Shown: positions 34,004 through 44,496, numbered from the stretch's first letter. The stretch is DNA of 64,000 nucleotides from JADKBO01 sp037968395 (GCA_037968395.1 JBBKVK010000322.1:1-64000); one strand, 5' to 3'. A program made the numbers and translations. The notes: generated from the letters alone by a model not told the origin.

Positions 34004-34861
34004 TCAATACAAGTCGCCTTCTTCTTGGTATAGATAGTTATTTACTATTCGGATAGTTGCAATTATGGTTATGCATAAAGATATAATAAACAAAATAAAT
34101 AAGGTTATGGCTAAGTATCCGAACCTCATTACATTTTCAACAAACTCAGAGTTGAAATATAATAGTCCTAATAAAAAGAGGATGATTATTGCCGCAAATA
34201 CAAAAGAAGTGACAGCTATCCTGCCTGCTATCTTTAAATAGGGCTGTCTGATAAAACGATCTCTTGCACCTATTATTTCCATAGTTTTGATTTCCCATCT
34301 GTCAGCGTACAGACTTAGATTAATAGTGTTGTACATTATCACTATTACTAAGATCAGAAAAAAGACGTTAAGGATCAAAATACCCAAGGAAAGTTTATTC
34401 AAATTGCTCTTAATGTTGTCAATTACAAGGTTTTCATATATGACATCATTAACTATTGGGTATTCCAATAATTTATCTTTTATAGATTTAAGGGTAATAT
34501 CATTATATTGATCTGAAAGCACATTAAAAATGATTACATCTTTAAATGGAGAGTTTTTAGCATCAAAATCAACACCTATGTCTTCACCTAAATATTCAGA
34601 AGCTTGTTCGGAAGGAATAAGTTTTGTGCTACCGCCTTTGACTTCAGGCAATCCGTTTATAAGTTTACCAAGTTGCTTTATGTCCTCTTCAGGGCTATCA
34701 TTTTTTAATTCTACAAGTATATTTATCCTCTCCTTAAGTATGGAGGTAATTGCATTCGTATGAAAATATAAAATAAGAAATATTCCTACAAGTACCAATA
34801 CAATAGTATTAGATATGATGGCATAAAATACAGACGCTTTACTACTAGATTTCTTACTCAA
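34004..34861 (-). CDS. ftsX: FtsX-like cell division ABC permease
   Basis: Membrane half of the FtsEX complex, which activates peptidoglycan hydrolases at the septum. The 285 residues (TTG start) have one N-terminal span (about 15-37), a periplasmic domain of about 120 residues, and three C-terminal spans with NTINLSLYADRWEIKTMEIIGA, the coupling motif of FtsX permeases. No ftsE ATPase gene is adjacent, so the partner must be elsewhere. The call rests on domain layout. Confidence 0.88.
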   Translation of the reverse strand: MSKKSSSKASVFYAIISNTIVLVLVGIFLILYFHTNAITSILKERINILVELKNDSPEEDIKQLGKLINGLPEVKGGSTKLIPSEQASEYLGEDIGVDFDAKNSPFKDVIIFNVLSDQYNDITLKSIKDKLLEYPIVNDVIYENLVIDNIKSNLNKLSLGILILNVFFLILVIVIMYNTINLSLYADRWEIKTMEIIGARDRFIRQPYLKIAGRIAVTSFVFAAIIILFLLGLLYFNSEFVENVMRFGYLAITLFILFIISLCITIIATIRIVNNYLYQEEGDLY

Positions 34862-35024
34862 TTGTAAAAATGATGTTAAAATAAATATTTACTATCTTTG
34901 ATTTGATTATCAATTCGTTTTAGAAGTAATTTAGAAACCAACTGAAGACGTTATTAAATCAATGCTTCAATTAAAAGAGTAAAATACCTCATAAATCAGA
35001 AACAAAATTATAAATATTCTTTAT

Positions 35025-35603
35025 ATGATTGCAAAATATGTACTATCCTTTATTTTAAATCTTTTCTGCGTCTTATCTTTTTGCCAAATTTCTGTAGTAA
35101 ATCCATCATTTGAAGATACACCTTCAGATGCAACTGTTCCAAAAGGTTGGTTGCCTTGTCAAGACGGTACTACTCCTGATATTCTCCCTGGATTTTGGGG
35201 TGAATACAACGAGGCAAATCATGGCAGCACTTATGTCGGGATGATAACAAGAGAGAATGGCACATTCGAAAGTATTGGTCAAAGGTTAAGCGAAGCACTC
35301 CAAAAAGGTGGTTGTTATAAATTTAGTATAGATCTATCACATGGTCAAGTATATTCTGGCTATAAAAACCCTATCAAGCTTCGGATTTACTTGGGCAAAG
35401 ATAAGTGTGATCGGAGCCAATTAATTTATGAAAGTAAGATTATTAGTAACGAAGACTGGGAAAAACATATTATAGAGTTTCACCCTAATAAAGCATATGA
35501 TTATATTATACTAGAGGCTTTTTACAAAGAGGGCAGTTTTAATTATAAAGGAAATGTATTAATAGATAATTTATCCTCAATACGGTATTGTGGCAAAGCA
35601 TAG
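35025..35603 (+). CDS. Secreted galactose-binding-like protein of unknown function
   Basis: A 192-residue exported protein with a signal peptide of about 21 residues. The mature part opens with VVNPSFEDTP, then a Trp/Gly-rich segment (GWLPCQDGTTPDILPGFWG) and ends with NVLIDNLSSI, a pattern typical of the jelly-roll (carbohydrate-binding-module-like) domains common in Bacteroidetes surface proteins. A ligand cannot be assigned. It stands alone between ftsX and glpD; TATCTTTG at 34893-34900 could be its -7 box. Confidence 0.7.
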   Translation: MIAKYVLSFILNLFCVLSFCQISVVNPSFEDTPSDATVPKGWLPCQDGTTPDILPGFWGEYNEANHGSTYVGMITRENGTFESIGQRLSEALQKGGCYKFSIDLSHGQVYSGYKNPIKLRIYLGKDKCDRSQLIYESKIISNEDWEKHIIEFHPNKAYDYIILEAFYKEGSFNYKGNVLIDNLSSIRYCGKA

Positions 35604-35694
35604 ATGTTAATCTTCTTCAAAAATACAGCTCACCACATATAGGCAACTTTTATAAGAAAAAAAACATCCAAGCATCTAAAAACTAGGCACGTTA

Positions 35695-37170
35695 ATGACA
35701 AGATTTGATATTTTTGCTAGAATAAAGTCCATTGAAAAATTTGATGTCGTCATCATCGGAGGAGGAGCAAGTGGATTAGGGGTTGCTTTGGATGCTATAT
35801 CTAGGGGCTATAAGGTTCTTTTAGTAGAAAAAGACGACTTTGGTAAAGGCACATCAAGTAAAGCAACAAAACTATTACACGGAGGTGTAAGATATCTTGC
35901 GCAAGGAAATATTGGCCTAGTTTACGAAGCATTAAGAGAGCGGACCAATATTATAAAAAATGCTCCTCATTTATCTGAAATTCTCCCTTTTATCATACCT
36001 ATCTATTCTTATTGGGATGCGATCCAATATTATATTGGGTTAAAATTCTATGATATTCTTGCTGGTAAAAAATCTTTAGGTAAGAGTGAATGGCTTTCAA
36101 AATCATGTGTAATAGAAAAGTCTCCAAATATCAAACAAAAAGGACTAATTGGAGGAGTGATGTACTTTGATGGGCAATTTGATGATACTAGACTTTGCAT
36201 TGACTTAGTTACTACTATCATAAAACTAGGAGGGTTGTGTATTAACTATACAGAGTTTACTTCTTTTTTAGGCAAAGAGAAGAACTTTGATGGAATTACT
36301 ATACTTGATAAGCTAACACACCAAAAGTATGAAATTAAATCGAAGGCCATTGTAAATGCTTCTGGGGTGTACTTTGATAAGATAATGGCAAAACAGCATA
36401 CTAAATCACCTTTACAGATAGTACCTAGTAGAGGATCACATGTTATATTGGATCGATCATTTTTAGCAAGTGATCATGCTATCATGATACCAAAGACCTC
36501 AGATGGAAGAGTACTCTTTTTAATCCCTTGGAAAACTGTTGTTATCATCGGTACGACGGATACGGTTACTCATAAAATTGAGTCTGATCCAATCGCTACC
36601 AAAGAAGATATTGCTTTTATATTAGGAAATGCTCAAGAATATCTAACTAAAAAACCAACTTTATCGGATATTAAATCTACCTATGCAGGATTAAGGCCAT
36701 TAGCATCTCCTAAAGGTGATGGGCAAAAAACAAAAGAAATATCTAGAAGCCACAAAGTACTGGTTACGAATAAAAATCTCTTCTCAATTTTAGGAGGTAA
36801 ATGGACCACATTTAGAAAAATGGGTGAGGATACATTAGATAAGATAATAAAATCTAAAATTCTTCCATTCAAACCATCTGAATCGGCTAATATCAGCATC
36901 ATAACAGCAACTCAAATAGAAAATGGAAATCCTATACACCATAATCTCCCTTATACTTGGGAATACTTAGAGTCAATAATCCCTCTTGAGCAAGTGGAAC
37001 ATGTTGAAGATTTACTTGCTCGTAGAAGTAGATGCATTTTTATTGACAAAAAAGCTACAATACAGATACTAGATGCAGCTATAACTTTAATAGCAAATAT
37101 TAAAAATAAAGATGAAAAATGGAAGATTCAAGAAAAAACAAATTTCTTGCAATTTGCAGAATCGTTTTAG
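35695..37170 (+). CDS. glpD: Aerobic glycerol-3-phosphate dehydrogenase
   Basis: FAD enzyme that oxidises glycerol 3-phosphate to dihydroxyacetone phosphate and feeds electrons to quinone at the inner membrane. The 491 residues carry the dinucleotide-binding VVIIGGGASGLGVALDAISRG near residue 19, the family motif GTSSKATKLLHGGVRYL, and the later TYAGLRPLASPKGDG and LGGKWTTFRKMGED blocks. A C-terminal DAO_C-type helical domain completes it. Length matches GlpD (about 500). It ends only 5 bases before the convergent TPR gene. Confidence 0.94.
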   Translation: MTRFDIFARIKSIEKFDVVIIGGGASGLGVALDAISRGYKVLLVEKDDFGKGTSSKATKLLHGGVRYLAQGNIGLVYEALRERTNIIKNAPHLSEILPFIIPIYSYWDAIQYYIGLKFYDILAGKKSLGKSEWLSKSCVIEKSPNIKQKGLIGGVMYFDGQFDDTRLCIDLVTTIIKLGGLCINYTEFTSFLGKEKNFDGITILDKLTHQKYEIKSKAIVNASGVYFDKIMAKQHTKSPLQIVPSRGSHVILDRSFLASDHAIMIPKTSDGRVLFLIPWKTVVIIGTTDTVTHKIESDPIATKEDIAFILGNAQEYLTKKPTLSDIKSTYAGLRPLASPKGDGQKTKEISRSHKVLVTNKNLFSILGGKWTTFRKMGEDTLDKIIKSKILPFKPSESANISIITATQIENGNPIHHNLPYTWEYLESIIPLEQVEHVEDLLARRSRCIFIDKKATIQILDAAITLIANIKNKDEKWKIQEKTNFLQFAESF

Positions 37171-37175
37171 ATAAA

Positions 37176-38123
37176 TTATGTGATTTCTGCAAGTAATTTT
37201 GATGCAGTTTTATCACCCATTTTAGCTGCTTCTTTAATATCCTTGATATAACCATTCTTACCAGCCATTTTTTTGCTTAATCCTCTGTAACGCAGTATTT
37301 CTGAAACTTCTATTCCATCGTCTACTTGATCCATTTCAAAAGCTTCGCTGAATGCTGCTAATGCATCTTGGTATTCTTCCAGTTCCAATAATGCCCTACC
37401 ATAGTTAAAGAACCCTAGTCTTTTCCAAAAACTATTTGGATCATCTGGTGCAAATTTCCTGTGGGTGTAAAGTTTTAGTTCAAATACAGCTTTAGGGTAT
37501 TGTTTTAGATTGATATGACACATTCCCTTGAGTCTTCGAGACTTCCAGTGTATTTGTTCAAGGGCTACTGATCTTTTTATTGCCTTGTCTAGATCCGCTG
37601 CGGCTTTCTCCCAATCTTCACTTATAAGATGAACTCTTGCCCTTCCATAATATGGAGATGGTATAGTAGGATCAATATCCAACGCTTTCGTATAATCCCT
37701 TATAGCGTCACTATAATTTTTCAAAATCAAATTAATCTTTGCCCTTCTCTCATAAGCTTGTGCATGACGATCATGAATTTCTATTGCTTTATTAAGATCT
37801 TTTAGAGCTTCAGTTTGCTGGCCAGGTTTTTTAACCAAAGACCTTCCTTTGAGGTAATGCTGTACTACTGCTTTGTCAGAATCTGGCTCCATACTGTCAA
37901 AATGCAATATTTGTCCTTCATCTAATAACCAAGCTCGAATTGATCCATTAACTGCAAATTGTACACAATATGACAATAAATCAACTGTATTTTTGTAGCT
38001 TTTTTCAGTTACATTGCCAACGAATCTGTCTATTTTAAGAGCAAGTTCGTCTTCAAAAAACACATCTTCGATTTTAAATAAAATGTCATTACGATAATAT
38101 GTCTCAATTCTATATTGATACAT
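37176..38123 (-). CDS. TPR-repeat protein of unknown function
   Basis: A probably cytoplasmic protein of 315 residues from the ATG at 38123 (MYQYRIETYYRN). A longer frame to 38255 would add 44 residues that resemble neither a signal nor a domain. The first 90 residues form a distinct N-terminal part; from there to the end run about five tetratricopeptide repeats (for example AYERRAKINLILKNYSDAIR, PYYGRARVHLISEDWEKAAA). It likely acts as an assembly scaffold. I do not recognise a specific family. Confidence 0.72.
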   Translation of the reverse strand: MYQYRIETYYRNDILFKIEDVFFEDELALKIDRFVGNVTEKSYKNTVDLLSYCVQFAVNGSIRAWLLDEGQILHFDSMEPDSDKAVVQHYLKGRSLVKKPGQQTEALKDLNKAIEIHDRHAQAYERRAKINLILKNYSDAIRDYTKALDIDPTIPSPYYGRARVHLISEDWEKAAADLDKAIKRSVALEQIHWKSRRLKGMCHINLKQYPKAVFELKLYTHRKFAPDDPNSFWKRLGFFNYGRALLELEEYQDALAAFSEAFEMDQVDDGIEVSEILRYRGLSKKMAGKNGYIKDIKEAAKMGDKTASKLLAEIT

Positions 38124-38721
38124 TTTATATATTTTAGCATAACTTTTTTTAGTGCCAAAATCTAGCCTACCTTGAATTATAGTCTTGAAAAATACTAACA
38201 ATTTATTTGTTTTTAGAACCAACTGAATGATCAAAATCCAACGCCTATGAATCATGAGATATGCAAAATTGCAAAGAAGTTAAGACTTGTCCAAACACTA
38301 TTAAAACTATATAAATATATTTTTAAATCTACTGTCTATATCTCTGATTTACATTATTCTACATATTTAATTAAATACTATGTTAATAATTATCAATTTT
38401 CAACATATAAAAATACGGCCAACTTGCTTTCATGTCAATTCAATTTTAGTTAATTGTAAAAAAAAGAAATATTTGATTATCAATGGTGAATTAATGAAAA
38501 TTAAACTCCAAGTAAGGTTTTTGTTTTTTTAAAAATACTCTTCAAAATCATATTTGCTTACCAGTTTCTTATATCGCATAAAACCAAAGATTAAAATCAC
38601 TTTTTTATAAAAGTCAAGCTCATGGCCAACCTGAATTTTTGCAAAATTCTAATATTCATTTTCCTTAAAGTGATTAAATCATATTACATTCGCTAATTCA
38701 TTAAACGAAAGTATTTAGAGG
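38124..38721. other. Divergent spacer between the TPR gene and the GT-C gene
   Basis: About 600 AT-rich bases. I see no gene, structured RNA or repeat. TACATTCG near 38687 is a degenerate -7 box for the gene at 38722. Confidence 0.45.
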
Positions 38722-40149
38722 ATGAATAAAAAATTTGGAGGAAATACTTTAAGTTATATAATTGCATTTATCTTGTTTATCATTGTTTGTTACAAGGCAA
38801 TTACCTTGTCTATGACACATGATGAAAGTGCAAGTTATTTTTACTTGAATCACGTGAACATTACAACATATCTATTTGATGGGTCTGTCTGGCCCAATGC
38901 TAACAATCATTGGTTAAATACTCTAGGGTTCCAGTTAACAAGTAGAATTTTTGGACCACAGGAGTGGGCAATAAGGCTGCCAAACATTCTAGCATTTATA
39001 ATATATGCTTACTATTCTATAAGGTTATTAAACGATGTAAAATCTAGTTCTTTTCGAATATTGGGCTTATTAATAATACTAGCAAATCCGTATGTTTTAG
39101 ATTTTTTCAGTACGGCTAGAGGGTATGGATTGAGTTTGGCATTTACTACAATGGCCTTGCATTATGTTAATGGATTTATCAAAAAAGAATATTTACAGCA
39201 CCTAATAATATCTTTGATTTTATTATTACTTGCTACTTTGAGCTTATTTTCGTCTTTAATTTACGTCCCAGCTCTTATGGGAGGAGTATTGCTGTATTTG
39301 TTGTTCACAAACAGTTTTAAAGCTAACAGCCGATCATTTATCATACCAGTATTTGTAATCGCTGCAGCAAGCATAATTACCTTAATTATCACGTATAAAC
39401 CCTTAAAAGCACTTTCTGGGAATGAGGAATTTAAATGGGGAGCATCCACTTTAATGGAGTGTTTTGAAAGTTTAGCTCTTCATTCATCGTATGCAAATAA
39501 ATTTATACCTAATAATCACTTTATAGTTGGTATTTTGTCTTGCTTTTTACTATTTAGCATAATAAAATCTTTTCCATTATTTTGTTCTTTGAAGAGTATA
39601 AGAAGTAATAGTGTTCTGCTACTTGGGATTACAACATTTGTATTTTTATTAATAGGTATAGTGGTCGCTAGATATACAGTTGGAACTTATTACCCAATAG
39701 AAAGGAAGACTATTATGTTTATTCCATTTATTGGTATTATAACAGCTTATACTTTGGATAATATTACTGTAAATTATAAAAACTATTTAGGTTGGATATT
39801 ATCCCTAATGTTGACTGCTCATTTCATCCTATCCTTTGATAAAAATCAAGTAAGAGAATGGTGGTATGACAGAGATACTAAAGATTTTATAACACAAATA
39901 AGCCAAGATGCCGCATCCAATAAAGTGGTATTGGGTTGCAATTGGCTCTTTCATCCTACATTGTCATTTTATGCACAAACAAAGTTTCCCAATCAAATAG
40001 AAATTATGGGATATAACAAAGAAATTGATGTAAAAAAGGACTTTGATTATTATATGTGTTTTTCCTCAGACTACGATCAGTTGAAAGAAAAATATGAAAT
40101 CCTGTATAGTAACCCTACTGGTAGAATGATACTCAAACTAAAAAAGTAA
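38722..40149 (+). CDS. GT-C-type membrane glycosyltransferase
   Basis: A 475-residue integral membrane protein with about ten or more spans and a short soluble C-terminus. The first periplasmic loop has the pattern MTHDESASYFY followed by NNHWLNTLGFQLTSRIFG and EWAIRLPN, typical of the PMT/ArnT-like GT39/GT83 group, where acidic residues in this loop bind the metal or the lipid-linked sugar. Such enzymes transfer a sugar from polyprenyl phosphate to a protein or glycolipid outside the inner membrane. Donor and acceptor cannot be assigned. It stands alone. Confidence 0.78.
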   Translation: MNKKFGGNTLSYIIAFILFIIVCYKAITLSMTHDESASYFYLNHVNITTYLFDGSVWPNANNHWLNTLGFQLTSRIFGPQEWAIRLPNILAFIIYAYYSIRLLNDVKSSSFRILGLLIILANPYVLDFFSTARGYGLSLAFTTMALHYVNGFIKKEYLQHLIISLILLLLATLSLFSSLIYVPALMGGVLLYLLFTNSFKANSRSFIIPVFVIAAASIITLIITYKPLKALSGNEEFKWGASTLMECFESLALHSSYANKFIPNNHFIVGILSCFLLFSIIKSFPLFCSLKSIRSNSVLLLGITTFVFLLIGIVVARYTVGTYYPIERKTIMFIPFIGIITAYTLDNITVNYKNYLGWILSLMLTAHFILSFDKNQVREWWYDRDTKDFITQISQDAASNKVVLGCNWLFHPTLSFYAQTKFPNQIEIMGYNKEIDVKKDFDYYMCFSSDYDQLKEKYEILYSNPTGRMILKLKK

Positions 40150-40245
40150 CCTTCTGCCGAATTATAATGCTATTTTATCTAAAGAAAGAGACCAACTCAA
40201 TATTTTGACCTAAATTCACATTTGATAAAAAAATAACATTTCTAC

Positions 40246-41499
40246 TTGAAGATTATACTCAAAATATGTTTTGAAGCCATTAGGCAAGCTCTAGATTCAA
40301 TGATAGGCAGCAAACTAAGGACATTCCTGTCATTGCTAGGGATTACGATTGGGATATTTTGTATAATAGCCGTAAAATCAGCTGTTGATTCTCTACAAGA
40401 CAATATTGTTTCAGGATTTAATGAACTCGGATCTGACGTAGTATATATAGACAAAATGCCTTGGGGTGAGGATCCAAATCAAAATTATTGGAAATACGCT
40501 AAAAGGCCCAATCCTAATTATCAAGACTATGAATTTATTAATGAAAAATCAAAATTAATAGAGGCTGCATCATTTACCGTTTTTACTGGAGGCAAAATGA
40601 TAAAATATAAATCAAGTTCGGTTAGTAACGCCTTTATAATGGGCTCAACTTTTGACTATACAAAGATTCAGAGTTTTGAATTTGAAAAAGGCAGGTTTTT
40701 GACTCGTCAAGAGTATGACAGTGGCACTAATAAATTAGTCCTTGGAGCAAACATTGCTAAAGAATTATTTAACGTAGTAGAGCCAGTAGGCCAATCTGTA
40801 AAACTTTTTGGTCAAGAATTTACTGTAATTGGAGTATTAAAAGCAGAAGGAGAAAACATGTTTAACTTCATTAATTTTGATGATGTAATATGGCTTGGAT
40901 ATAACAACATAAAAAAATTTGTCAACACCAGTGATAACAGTAGAGTTGGTCGTATGCTTGCTGCCAAAGCTATCCCTAATATAGATGTTAAGGAGTTAAA
41001 AGGGGAACTTACGGGAATATTAAGAGCAAAACGCAGACTCACTCCTACTGAAGATAATGACTTTGCGATAAATGAACTATCTATGCTTTCTCAAATATTG
41101 GACAGTGTCTTTGGTGTACTTAATTTAGCCGGCTTTATTATTGGTCTTTTTTCTCTAATAGTTGGAATGTTTAGTGTAGCCAACATTATGTTTGTCTCCG
41201 TTAAGGAGCGGACTAGTATTATTGGTATAAAAAAAGCATTGGGTGCAAAGCAATTTATCATCTTACTTGAGTTTCTAATTGAGGCAGTAATACTTTGTAT
41301 TATAGGTGGATTGATTGGTCTCCTACTTGTCTATGGAGTATTAAAAGGAATATCATCAGTTATCCCTTTTGAAATGCACTTATCATTAGCTAACCTGACC
41401 TTAGGTGTTGTAGCTAGCGTCATAGTCGGCATAATTGCTGGAGTGCTGCCTGCACTTAAAGCTTCAAGGTTAGATCCAATTGAAGCAATAAGGTCTTAG
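40246..41499 (+). CDS. MacB-like ABC transporter permease
   Basis: Permease of the MacB/FtsX superfamily, 417 residues, TTG start. One N-terminal span (about 27-47: RTFLSLLGITIGIFCIIAV), a large periplasmic MacB_PCD-type domain, then three spans with VSVKERTSIIGIKKALGAK, the coupling helix that meets the ATPase, and a C-terminal LKASRLDPIEAIRS signature. These permeases drive lipoprotein release, mechanotransduction or drug efflux. No ATPase gene is adjacent. Confidence 0.9.
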   Translation: MKIILKICFEAIRQALDSMIGSKLRTFLSLLGITIGIFCIIAVKSAVDSLQDNIVSGFNELGSDVVYIDKMPWGEDPNQNYWKYAKRPNPNYQDYEFINEKSKLIEAASFTVFTGGKMIKYKSSSVSNAFIMGSTFDYTKIQSFEFEKGRFLTRQEYDSGTNKLVLGANIAKELFNVVEPVGQSVKLFGQEFTVIGVLKAEGENMFNFINFDDVIWLGYNNIKKFVNTSDNSRVGRMLAAKAIPNIDVKELKGELTGILRAKRRLTPTEDNDFAINELSMLSQILDSVFGVLNLAGFIIGLFSLIVGMFSVANIMFVSVKERTSIIGIKKALGAKQFIILLEFLIEAVILCIIGGLIGLLLVYGVLKGISSVIPFEMHLSLANLTLGVVASVIVGIIAGVLPALKASRLDPIEAIRS

Positions 41500-41710
41500 A
41501 CGATACTGAAGATATTGATTATTTTTCTAAGAAATTGAACTAATAATGCTAAAAATGATTATCCCTTAGTGTATATCAGACCGTAAAATAAGCTTTTTGT
41601 TTTCCGTATAATTTAATTTTTATTAAACATTATCGTTCTATCATTAAGGACGATAAAATGTTATCATTTCATTTTATACTGATTTAAGCCTTTATATCGA
41701 GTCATTTTTT

Positions 41711-41718
41711 TACTTTTG
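41711..41718 (+). promoter_or_regulatory. -7 box of a candidate queA promoter
   Basis: TACTTTTG is a perfect match to TAnnTTTG, 28 bases before the start codon. The expected -33 position holds only a TTTA-like sequence (41684-41687). Confidence 0.6.
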
Positions 41719-41745
41719 CAGCCTTTAAAAGCATTTTAAAAATAT

Positions 41746-42810
41746 ATGAGGACAAAATTATCAACTTTCAACTTCGAATTACCTGAATCACTCATTGCTC
41801 AATATCCTTCTAAAGAAAGGGATGAATCAAGGTTAATGGTACTCCATAGAGACACTGGTAAGATAGAGCATAAACAATTCAAAGATGTATTAGAATACTT
41901 CAATGAAGATGATTCATTTATCTTTAACAACACCAAAGTATTTCCCGCAAGATTATATGGTAACAAAGAAAAAACTGGAGCCAAGATTGAAGTGTTTCTA
42001 TTAAGAGAGCTCAATGAAAAAGCAAAACTTTGGGATGTATTAGTAGATCCAGCCAGAAAGATACGAGTTGGTAATAAGTTATATTTCGAGGATGACCAAG
42101 GTAATGATGTCATTGTTGCAGAAGTTGTTGACAACACTACGAGCAGAGGAAGAACAATAAGATTCTTTTTTGATGGAGACGATGCTGAATACAAACAAGC
42201 ACTTTACAAGTTAGGTAATACTCCACTTCCAAAGTACATCGAGAGACCTCTAGAAGCACTAGATATTGAGAGATATCAAACTGTATATGCTAAAGAACTT
42301 GGAGCAGTAGCTGCACCGACTGCGGGTCTTCACTTTAGCAAAGAGCTAATGAAGAGAATGGAGATCAAAGGAATAAATTTTGCAGAATTAACTTTACATG
42401 TTGGACTTGGTACTTTTAGAAGTATAGATGTAGAAGACTTATCCAAACATAAAATGGATGCCGAATACTTTAAGATCACACAGGAAGCGGCAGAAATGGT
42501 AAACAAAACTAAAATCGCCAACAAAAAAATCTGTGCAGTTGGTACTACTTCAATGAGAACCATTGAATCCGCTGTTTCTGCAAATGGAATGCTAAAGGGT
42601 GCAGAAGGGTGGACCAATTTATTTATTTACCCACCTTACAATTTTAACATTGCAGACAGCATGATTACTAACTTCCATTTACCTAAGACAAGTTTAGTCA
42701 TAATGATTGCTGCCTTTGGTGGACATGAATTTATCATGGAAGCTTATCAAGAAGCAATAAAAGAAAAGTATAGATTTTTCAGCTACGGTGATGCCATGTT
42801 GATATTATAA
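41746..42810 (+). CDS. queA: S-adenosylmethionine:tRNA ribosyltransferase-isomerase
   Basis: Makes epoxyqueuosine in tRNA by transferring the ribosyl moiety of AdoMet to preQ1 at the wobble base. The 354 residues start with FNFELPESLIAQYPSKERDESRLMVL, and contain the family blocks DDSFIFNNTKVFPARLYG, GAVAAPTAGLHFSKELM and HVGLGTFRSI. Length is typical. Monocistronic, with its own promoter and terminator. Confidence 0.96.
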   Translation: MRTKLSTFNFELPESLIAQYPSKERDESRLMVLHRDTGKIEHKQFKDVLEYFNEDDSFIFNNTKVFPARLYGNKEKTGAKIEVFLLRELNEKAKLWDVLVDPARKIRVGNKLYFEDDQGNDVIVAEVVDNTTSRGRTIRFFFDGDDAEYKQALYKLGNTPLPKYIERPLEALDIERYQTVYAKELGAVAAPTAGLHFSKELMKRMEIKGINFAELTLHVGLGTFRSIDVEDLSKHKMDAEYFKITQEAAEMVNKTKIANKKICAVGTTSMRTIESAVSANGMLKGAEGWTNLFIYPPYNFNIADSMITNFHLPKTSLVIMIAAFGGHEFIMEAYQEAIKEKYRFFSYGDAMLIL

Positions 42811-42832
42811 AGATCGAATCCAATACGTTATT

Positions 42833-42866
42833 AAAGGTCTCAAATGTAAAAATTTGAGACCTTTTT
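42833..42866. terminator. Terminator shared by queA and the DUF2461 gene
   Basis: A perfect 13-bp stem (AAAGGTCTCAAAT with its complement), loop GTAAAA, with T residues on the plus side and T residues on the minus side. It lies between convergent genes and can serve both. Confidence 0.88.
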
Positions 42867-42870
42867 ATTT

Positions 42871-43539
42871 CTATAATATTGATTCACCATTCAGATCAGT
42901 AGTCAGCACATCGCTCATATAATTAAAAAATGGTCTCATAGCTTTGAATGTTTTGTCTACTTCTAGGTGAAAGTCTTTAGCCAGAGCTTCTTTTTCTGTA
43001 AAAATTCTGGAAACAACAAATTGCTTTTTACGAATTAAATCAATCGCAGGATGATTTTTGTCAAATCCCTTTGGTGCTGTTTTGACACCATCACCTTTTA
43101 ATTCTCCAAAGTAATTGACAAAATCTTTATCCGAGACGATTTTTCTTATTATTGAATCGTCTATCCTAAATTCTTCTCTTATACGTTTTAAATCTTCTGG
43201 GTTTGGATTCCAAAATCCACCACCGACAAATATTTCGCCTGGCTCTAAATGAAAATAATATCCTCCTCTTAGGCTTTTTGAAGCTCTTGTAAAACCAACA
43301 CTTTGAGATATCTTATAAGGAGTCTTATCATGAGAAAATCTTACGTCTCGGTATATCCTAAATATTTTTGCTTTTTCAATATGATCATGTTTTTCTAATT
43401 CTTCTTTCACATCACCCACAAATGACTTAAAATTGTCTTTTATCTTTTCGTATTCCTTCTTATTGGCTTCAAACCAAGGCCTTTCATTATTTTCTCTAAG
43501 GGCATTTAAAAATAGAAAAGCTGATTTATCTAATTGCAT
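42871..43539 (-). CDS. DUF2461 (TIGR02453-family) protein
   Basis: A 222-residue protein of the widespread DUF2461 family, whose biochemical role is unknown. It shows the family pattern LRENNERPWFEANKKEYE at the start, then FRIYRDVRFSHDKTPYK, and GGYYFHLEPGEIFVGGGFWNP in the middle. No signal peptide, probably cytoplasmic. Convergent with queA. Confidence 0.9.
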   Translation of the reverse strand: MQLDKSAFLFLNALRENNERPWFEANKKEYEKIKDNFKSFVGDVKEELEKHDHIEKAKIFRIYRDVRFSHDKTPYKISQSVGFTRASKSLRGGYYFHLEPGEIFVGGGFWNPNPEDLKRIREEFRIDDSIIRKIVSDKDFVNYFGELKGDGVKTAPKGFDKNHPAIDLIRKKQFVVSRIFTEKEALAKDFHLEVDKTFKAMRPFFNYMSDVLTTDLNGESIL

Positions 43540-43756
43540 AATTTGAATTTAAATCAAAATTAATAAAATATTGCAAACTCTATAAATCCTTATGTTCTGC
43601 AATAGACAAATTATTAGCTACAATACCCAATATTTAACATCCCTCATAGTAAAATACTTCGAATACGTTTTTACCTTTGTTATAACTTTTAAAGCTTTTT
43701 TAAGACAATTTAATTTATACATTGCGTCTATAAGGTAAGAAGTAAATTAAAACAAC

Positions 43757-44470
43757 ATGAATATCAAAAACTTAATCTATATATTTCTTGTATTATCCTT
43801 ATCGAGCCCCATCATTGGACAAGAAACAAAAGATACTACTTTTAAAGAGGTAATAACTAAGAAAGGAGAACCAGATGAATTAGGTAAAACGAAAGTATCT
43901 TTAGCTGGAAAAATATATACTGCCCTAATTACAGAAGATGGTGACACCTTAATCCTTGCTGATTTAGATGATGTTAGTATTACATCTTTTAGAAAATTTG
44001 ATAGTGATGAAGATTATCAAAAGTATATGAAGTTTAGGAGATATGCATTGGTAGTTTTCCCATATGCCAAAGAAGCTATTAGAATCTATAGAGAATATGA
44101 ATATGCCTCTCAATACATGGGTCGGAGAGAAAAGAAAAAGAAACTTAAGGCTTTAGAAGAAGAATTAACAGTGCAATTTGAAGAACCATTAAAAAAGTTA
44201 ACCAAGCTCCAAGGTAAGATCATGATTAAGATGATTGAAAAAGAGACTGGAAAGCCTATGCACACTATTCTCAAAGATATCAAAGGAACCTTTTCAGCAT
44301 TTTATTGGCACAATTTTTCTAAGTTATACTCTTATGATTTAAAAGAAGGATATAATAGGGGTCAATACGATATATTAGACGCTGTATTAGATGACTTCGA
44401 CGTCAGCCATAGGATAGAAAACAATAATTCGCTTAAGTATATGACCATCGACAAATTCAGAAAAAAGTAA
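43757..44470 (+). CDS. DUF4294-family secreted protein
   Basis: A 237-residue exported protein with a signal peptide cleaved near residue 22 (IIGQ). The segment DLDDVSITSFRKFDSDEDYQKYMKFRRYALVVFPYAKEA is the hallmark of DUF4294, a Bacteroidetes family of unknown function. A charged helical middle part and a C-terminal YSYDLKEGYNRGQYDILDAVLDD follow. It precedes panD by about 120 bases, which hold the panD promoter. Confidence 0.85.
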   Translation: MNIKNLIYIFLVLSLSSPIIGQETKDTTFKEVITKKGEPDELGKTKVSLAGKIYTALITEDGDTLILADLDDVSITSFRKFDSDEDYQKYMKFRRYALVVFPYAKEAIRIYREYEYASQYMGRREKKKKLKALEEELTVQFEEPLKKLTKLQGKIMIKMIEKETGKPMHTILKDIKGTFSAFYWHNFSKLYSYDLKEGYNRGQYDILDAVLDDFDVSHRIENNNSLKYMTIDKFRKK

Positions 44471-44496
44471 TTTATAAACTAATGGTATAAGTTACC

